DNA from: DASQUK01 sp035641315
GTDB lineage: Bacteria > Actinomycetota > Acidimicrobiia > Acidimicrobiales > VFJN01
DNA: 9,630 nucleotides
Assembly: GCA_035641315.1 (NCBI GenBank)
Contig: DASQUK010000194.1
Span: 1 to 9,630, forward strand
Direction of reading: 5' to 3'
Under the pieces are notes generated by a model. It worked only from the letters and a program-made list of their open reading frames with translations, did not search any database and was not told the DNA's origin. Below, in pieces: positions 6,573 to 9,630 of the stretch. Position numbers and translations under genes: made by a program. Each line of letters opens with the position of its first letter. Position 1 is the first letter of the stretch.

Positions 6573-9223
6573 CAGCCGATCTCCGTCGTGCGGAGCGCCA
6601 CGAGCTCACGCAGCTCGTCGGTGCTGAGCGTGGTGAGCCAGTCCTCCCCGCTGCCGACGACGCGTTGGGCGAGGTCGCGCTTGGCGTTGATCATCTCGTC
6701 GATGCGCTCCTCGACGGTGCCGGCGGCCACGACCTTGTGGACCTGCACGGTGCGCCGTTGGCCGATGCGGTAGGCGCGGTCCGTGGCCTGGTCCTCCACT
6801 GCCGGGTTCCACCACCGGTCGAGGTGGATGACGTGCGATGCGGCGGTGAGGTTGAGTCCGGTGCCACCCGCCTTGAGCGACACCAGGAACAGCTGCGGGC
6901 CGCTGGCGTCCGCGAACCGTTCGACCATCTCATCTCGAGCAGCCCGTCGGACGCCACCGTGCAGCCACAGGGATTCCTGTCCGAACCGTTGCTGCAGGTA
7001 CGGGCGGAGCAGCTCGCCCCAGGCAGTGAACTGGGTGAAGCACAGCACCTTGTCACCCTCGGCGAGGATCTCCTCCAGGAGCTCCTCGACGCGGGTGAGC
7101 TTGCCCGAACGGCCCTGCAGCGGCGACCCGTCGGCAAGGAAGTGAGCAGGGTGGTTGCACACCTGCTTGAGCCGGAGCAGGCCGGCGAGCACGAGTCCTC
7201 TCCTCGAGATGCCCTCGGCTTCGTCGGCGCCACTGAGCAGGTCGTCGACGACGGCTCGGTAGAGGGTCGCCTGCTCGCGGGTCAGCGGGCAGTGGTCGAC
7301 GGTCTCGATCTTGTCGGGTAGGTCCGTGATGATCGACCTGTCCGTCTTGAGGCGGCGCAGGACGAACGGGCCTGTCACGCGCCGGAGCAGCTCCGTCGCT
7401 TCAGGATCGCCGACTCGTTCGATGGGGAGTGCGAACCGCTCGCGGAACGATCGTGCCGATCCGAGCAGCCCGGGGTTGAGCACGTGCATGATCGACCACA
7501 GCTCGCTGAGCCGGTTCTCGACCGGTGTGCCCGTGAGTGCGACGCGTCGCAGGGCATCGAGCTGCTGGACCGCCTTGGCCTGCGCCGTGGCGGGGTTCTT
7601 GATCTGCTGTGCCTCGTCGAGGACGACCCGTCCCCACGCAACCGACGTCAGTTGCTCCAGGTCGCGTGCGAGCAAGGAGTACGTCGTGAGTACGACGTCG
7701 TGCACGCCAGCCCGCCCGGCGAACCCTTGCTGGTCGTCGCCGTGGCGATCGGGGCCGTGATGCACGAGCACCCCGAGCTCGGGGGCGAAGCGCAAGAGCT
7801 CGCGCTGCCAGTTGCCGAGCACCGACACCGGACAGACGACGAGCGTGGGCTGCCCGGGCGGGTCGGCGAGGAGCGTGGCGATGAGCTGTGCGGTCTTTCC
7901 GAGGCCCATGTCGTCGGCGAGGCAGGCACCGAGCCCGAGACGTCCGAGGAACGCCAGCCAGCCGGCTCCCCGCTCTTGGTACGGCCGAAGCACGCCTTCG
8001 AAGCCAGCCGGTGTCGGCAGTGGCTCGACGGTCGCGTGGAGCGCGTCGTCGAGGAGCGACGACAACCAGCCAAGGGCGGAGGCGTCGACGCCCACGACCT
8101 CGACACCGTCAGCGACGCCGAGCTGGTCGATCCCCAATCCGGCGCGCAGCAGCTCCCGGGCAGTCGCGTCGGCGCGGGTGCCGACGCTGTCCAGCAGATC
8201 GCCGACGCGGCTCGGATCGATCTCGACCCACTGGCCCCGTAGTCGAACCAACGACTGCTTTGCGTCGGCAGCTCGAGCCAGCGCGGCCAGGTCGCGCTTG
8301 GTCAGTCGCTGCTCGCCGAGAGCCACCTCCCAGTCGAAGGCCACGATCGCGTCCATGCCGAGACCGGCGCCGCTTCCCGTCGCACCGGGCGATGGGGAAG
8401 AGCGCTTCACCCGAGCCCGCAGTCCCAGCCGCGATCGGTGCGCCCACCAAGACGGGAGCAGCACCCCGATGCCGGCGTCTTCGAGCCAACCAGTCCGATC
8501 GCGGAGAAGACGCACGACCGAATCGCCTTCGATCGCCACCCCCGTCGGCAACGCCTCATCGAGGACCGGAGCCAGCTCGGGAGCGAGTCGTGCCAACCGG
8601 CCCAGCGCCGCGAGCGTCTCCTCGATGACGTTCGTCCCGAACGGTGACTCACCCTGGAGCACGTCTGCCAAGGGGATGACGAGGCTCGGCTCGTCGCGGT
8701 CTTGGACGAGCAGCTCGACAAACCAGTCGTCCGGGCCAACCGGCTCGTGCACCCGAAGGCACAGCCGGACCCGGCCGCCGACGACCGTGGCGGACCTGAC
8801 CCATGCGTCGACGACGTCGGCGAGGGCGCGGACCTTGGCGGGATCAAGCGACGAAGGCAACCACGGATCGGCGGACACCAACGATCGCATCCAGGCCTCC
8901 GCCAACGTCGGTCGGCCAGGGCGTCGCCGGATCAGGGCGACCTTCTCGGCGGCCAACTGGTCGCGGACGATGCCGTCGACCGCCTCCGCTAGCCGGGACG
9001 CCACCTGGCGTTGTGCATCCGCCGACCAGTCGGTGACCAACCCGGCGACGAGTGCGCGCTGCGATGCGGCGGGCGCCGGCCACCACCACGACCGACTCCG
9101 CCCATCGCCTTCGACAGCGAGGCCGGGCAGGACTCGGGCGCTCGTCACGAGCGCTTTGGCGACGAGGGCGACAGTGTCGTCCGCGGGCTCGGCGATGGAC
9201 GACTTCGGGCGGGCGCGGACCAC
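6572..9223 (-). CDS. SNF2/RapA-type helicase-like ATPase (HelZ/YwqA type)
   Basis: This is an 883-residue DNA-translocating ATPase. The N-terminal 280 residues are the helicase-associated region of HelZ proteins. A domain at about 285-400 (FDWEVALGEQRLTKRDLAAL, LVRLRGQWVEIDP) matches the SNF2-associated module. Core motifs: LRPYQERGAGWL (412-423), Walker A DDMGLGKT (437-444), Walker B DEAQ (536-539), TGTP (564-567), LLRLKQVCNHP (682-692), LKAGGTGLNL (783-792) and the arginine-finger block ending DRAYRIGQ (815-822). All key residues are intact. The GTG at 9223-9221 is the furthest possible start because TGATGA lies in frame immediately upstream. The protein is somewhat shorter than HelZ relatives of 900-1000 residues, so the extreme N-terminus may be lost. 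It is the first gene of the operon with SWIM and UPF0158. Confidence 0.94.
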   Translation of the reverse strand: MVRARPKSSIAEPADDTVALVAKALVTSARVLPGLAVEGDGRSRSWWWPAPAASQRALVAGLVTDWSADAQRQVASRLAEAVDGIVRDQLAAEKVALIRRRPGRPTLAEAWMRSLVSADPWLPSSLDPAKVRALADVVDAWVRSATVVGGRVRLCLRVHEPVGPDDWFVELLVQDRDEPSLVIPLADVLQGESPFGTNVIEETLAALGRLARLAPELAPVLDEALPTGVAIEGDSVVRLLRDRTGWLEDAGIGVLLPSWWAHRSRLGLRARVKRSSPSPGATGSGAGLGMDAIVAFDWEVALGEQRLTKRDLAALARAADAKQSLVRLRGQWVEIDPSRVGDLLDSVGTRADATARELLRAGLGIDQLGVADGVEVVGVDASALGWLSSLLDDALHATVEPLPTPAGFEGVLRPYQERGAGWLAFLGRLGLGACLADDMGLGKTAQLIATLLADPPGQPTLVVCPVSVLGNWQRELLRFAPELGVLVHHGPDRHGDDQQGFAGRAGVHDVVLTTYSLLARDLEQLTSVAWGRVVLDEAQQIKNPATAQAKAVQQLDALRRVALTGTPVENRLSELWSIMHVLNPGLLGSARSFRERFALPIERVGDPEATELLRRVTGPFVLRRLKTDRSIITDLPDKIETVDHCPLTREQATLYRAVVDDLLSGADEAEGISRRGLVLAGLLRLKQVCNHPAHFLADGSPLQGRSGKLTRVEELLEEILAEGDKVLCFTQFTAWGELLRPYLQQRFGQESLWLHGGVRRAARDEMVERFADASGPQLFLVSLKAGGTGLNLTAASHVIHLDRWWNPAVEDQATDRAYRIGQRRTVQVHKVVAAGTVEERIDEMINAKRDLAQRVVGSGEDWLTTLSTDELRELVALRTTEIG

Positions 9224-9336
9224 AGCCGATCATCATGGCAGCGTCACCCTGCGGCGTTGTGCACTCTGGAAGACGAGCATCCGGACGACGACGCGCAGGG
9301 CTGCGCCTTCAATTGCGCTTCGGCCGATTGCCTGAG
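9224..9336. other. Upstream region of the SNF2 operon
   Basis: This is the only space for the operon promoter between the SNF2 start and the boundary palindrome. An in-frame ATG at 9280-9278 begins MLVFQSAQRRRVTLP and then meets two consecutive TGA codons just before the GTG start, possibly the relic of a longer N-terminus. No convincing -35 or -10 pair is seen. Confidence 0.35.
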
Positions 9337-9350
9337 GTAGAGCGCTCTAC
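9337..9350. repeat. Perfect 14-bp palindrome upstream of tRNA-like repeat 3
   Basis: GTAGAGCGCTCTAC is identical to 4601-4614, within a 21-nt identical context (9335-9355). It starts exactly 108 bp before the third tRNA-like block. Confidence 0.85.
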
Positions 9351-9355
9351 GACGG

Positions 9356-9444
9356 GCTGGACCGTGCGGGCGTGCTGGACGACCTCGCAGACGAAACCGC
9401 ACATCACGATCCTCGGCCGCGCGCCGTGGACGCCCGAGGCCGCC
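9356..9444. other. Variable segment between palindrome and tRNA-like block, copy 3
   Basis: The sequence is unrelated to the equivalent segment of copy 2 but of the same length. CGGGCGT (9367-9373) can pair with ACGCCCG (9430-9436) over 7 bp, in a position comparable to the 6-bp pairing in copy 2 although the bases differ. Such short pairings can arise by chance at this base composition. Confidence 0.4.
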
Positions 9445-9501
9445 TTGCCAAGGTGAGGGTCGCGGGTTCGAGTCCCGTCGTCCGCTCAAAAGCGCTGGTC
9501 A
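9445..9501 (+). repeat. tRNA-Gly(GCC) 3'-half direct repeat, copy 3 (putative att site)
   Basis: Bases 9445-9487 are identical to the 43-nt block of copies 1 and 2. It lacks CCA and continues CAAAAG then GCGCTGGTCA (to 9501), closely matching copy 1. As in the others there is no tRNA 5' half. It marks the right boundary of the SNF2 module, and what follows would belong to the next module. Confidence 0.85.
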
Positions 9502-9630
9502 CAGGACATTTCGACTCAGCCGGCGTCCCGGGTAGCGCATCACCGTGAGAGGGTGAGGGTCGCGAAGCTCCAAGGCCTTCAGCGCTGACCACGGGCCCTC
9601 CGACCTGGGCTTCAGACTCGCGTGGCACCG
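9502..9630. other. Right edge of the window, no supported gene
   Basis: No start with a ribosome binding site and no domain is seen. GGTGAGGGTCGCG at 9552-9564 repeats 13 nt of the tRNA-like block exactly 100 nt downstream, and TCACC/GGTGA (9540-9544 and 9552-9556) can form a small hairpin. A minus-strand frame entering from the right edge and ending at about 9502 could be the tail of a gene, but nothing in it is recognisable. Confidence 0.35.

Noticed and set aside
7812..9335. A 507-codon plus-strand open frame
   Set aside because: It is antisense to the SNF2 helicase and Ser/Arg/Pro-rich, a common shadow in high-GC genes.
9244..9489. Antisense frames through the repeats giving RRDSNPRPSPWQ- or TTGLEPATLTLAR-type peptides
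   Set aside because: These are the reverse-strand translations of the tRNA-Gly 3' half. The same peptides appear at every repeat and reflect the tRNA sequence, not a protein family.
2098..9501. CRISPR array
   Set aside because: The repeats are 2.5-4.7 kb apart with genes between them, and no cas genes are present.
9404..9628. A 74-codon minus-strand frame at the right edge
   Set aside because: Its C-terminal part is the antisense of the tRNA-like repeat, and the rest has no recognisable feature.

Overview
The window is about two-thirds G+C, with strongly G/C-biased third codon positions, GTG and TTG starts, and an actinobacterial-style gene set (HelZ-type SNF2 helicase with a SWIM partner, VapBC, PadR). 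A high-GC actinomycete or a relative such as an acidimicrobial lineage fits, but nothing here fixes the taxon.

Layout. (1) 1-184, minus: a 51-residue single-span membrane protein and the first codons of a coupled gene that leaves the window. (2) 391-2061, plus: a perfect 12-bp dyad with 5-nt spacer, a PadR-type repressor, and an APC-family amino-acid permease whose TTG start overlaps the padR stop. (3) 2098-2267: first tRNA-like repeat. (4) 2409-3851, plus: a 480-residue ORF joining a Cys-motif domain of unknown function to a second protein that keeps its own strong Shine-Dalgarno and ATG at codon 249. (5) 3870-4543, minus: VapC PIN toxin and Phd/YefM antitoxin, convergent with (4). (6) 4601-4769: second tRNA-like repeat. 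(7) 4950-9223, minus: a three-gene operon read SNF2 helicase, then SWIM zinc-finger protein, then UPF0158-like protein. (8) 9337-9501: third tRNA-like repeat. The remaining bases to 9630 show no convincing gene.

The most unusual structure is the set of three direct repeats. Each holds an identical 43-nt block that is the 3' half of a tRNA-Gly(GCC) gene, from the anticodon loop to the acceptor end. A short CTGGTCA-containing block follows each copy. Two of the three have an identical 14-bp palindrome exactly 108 bp upstream, and the other has a related imperfect palindrome at nearly the same distance. No copy has a tRNA 5' half. The repeats divide the window into gene modules (permease; fused ORF plus toxin-antitoxin; SNF2/SWIM/UPF0158) with no complete integrase inside. 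I read this as a serial array of tRNA-Gly attachment sites, possibly a cassette array mobilised in trans. The repeats are directly visible; the mobility model is inference.
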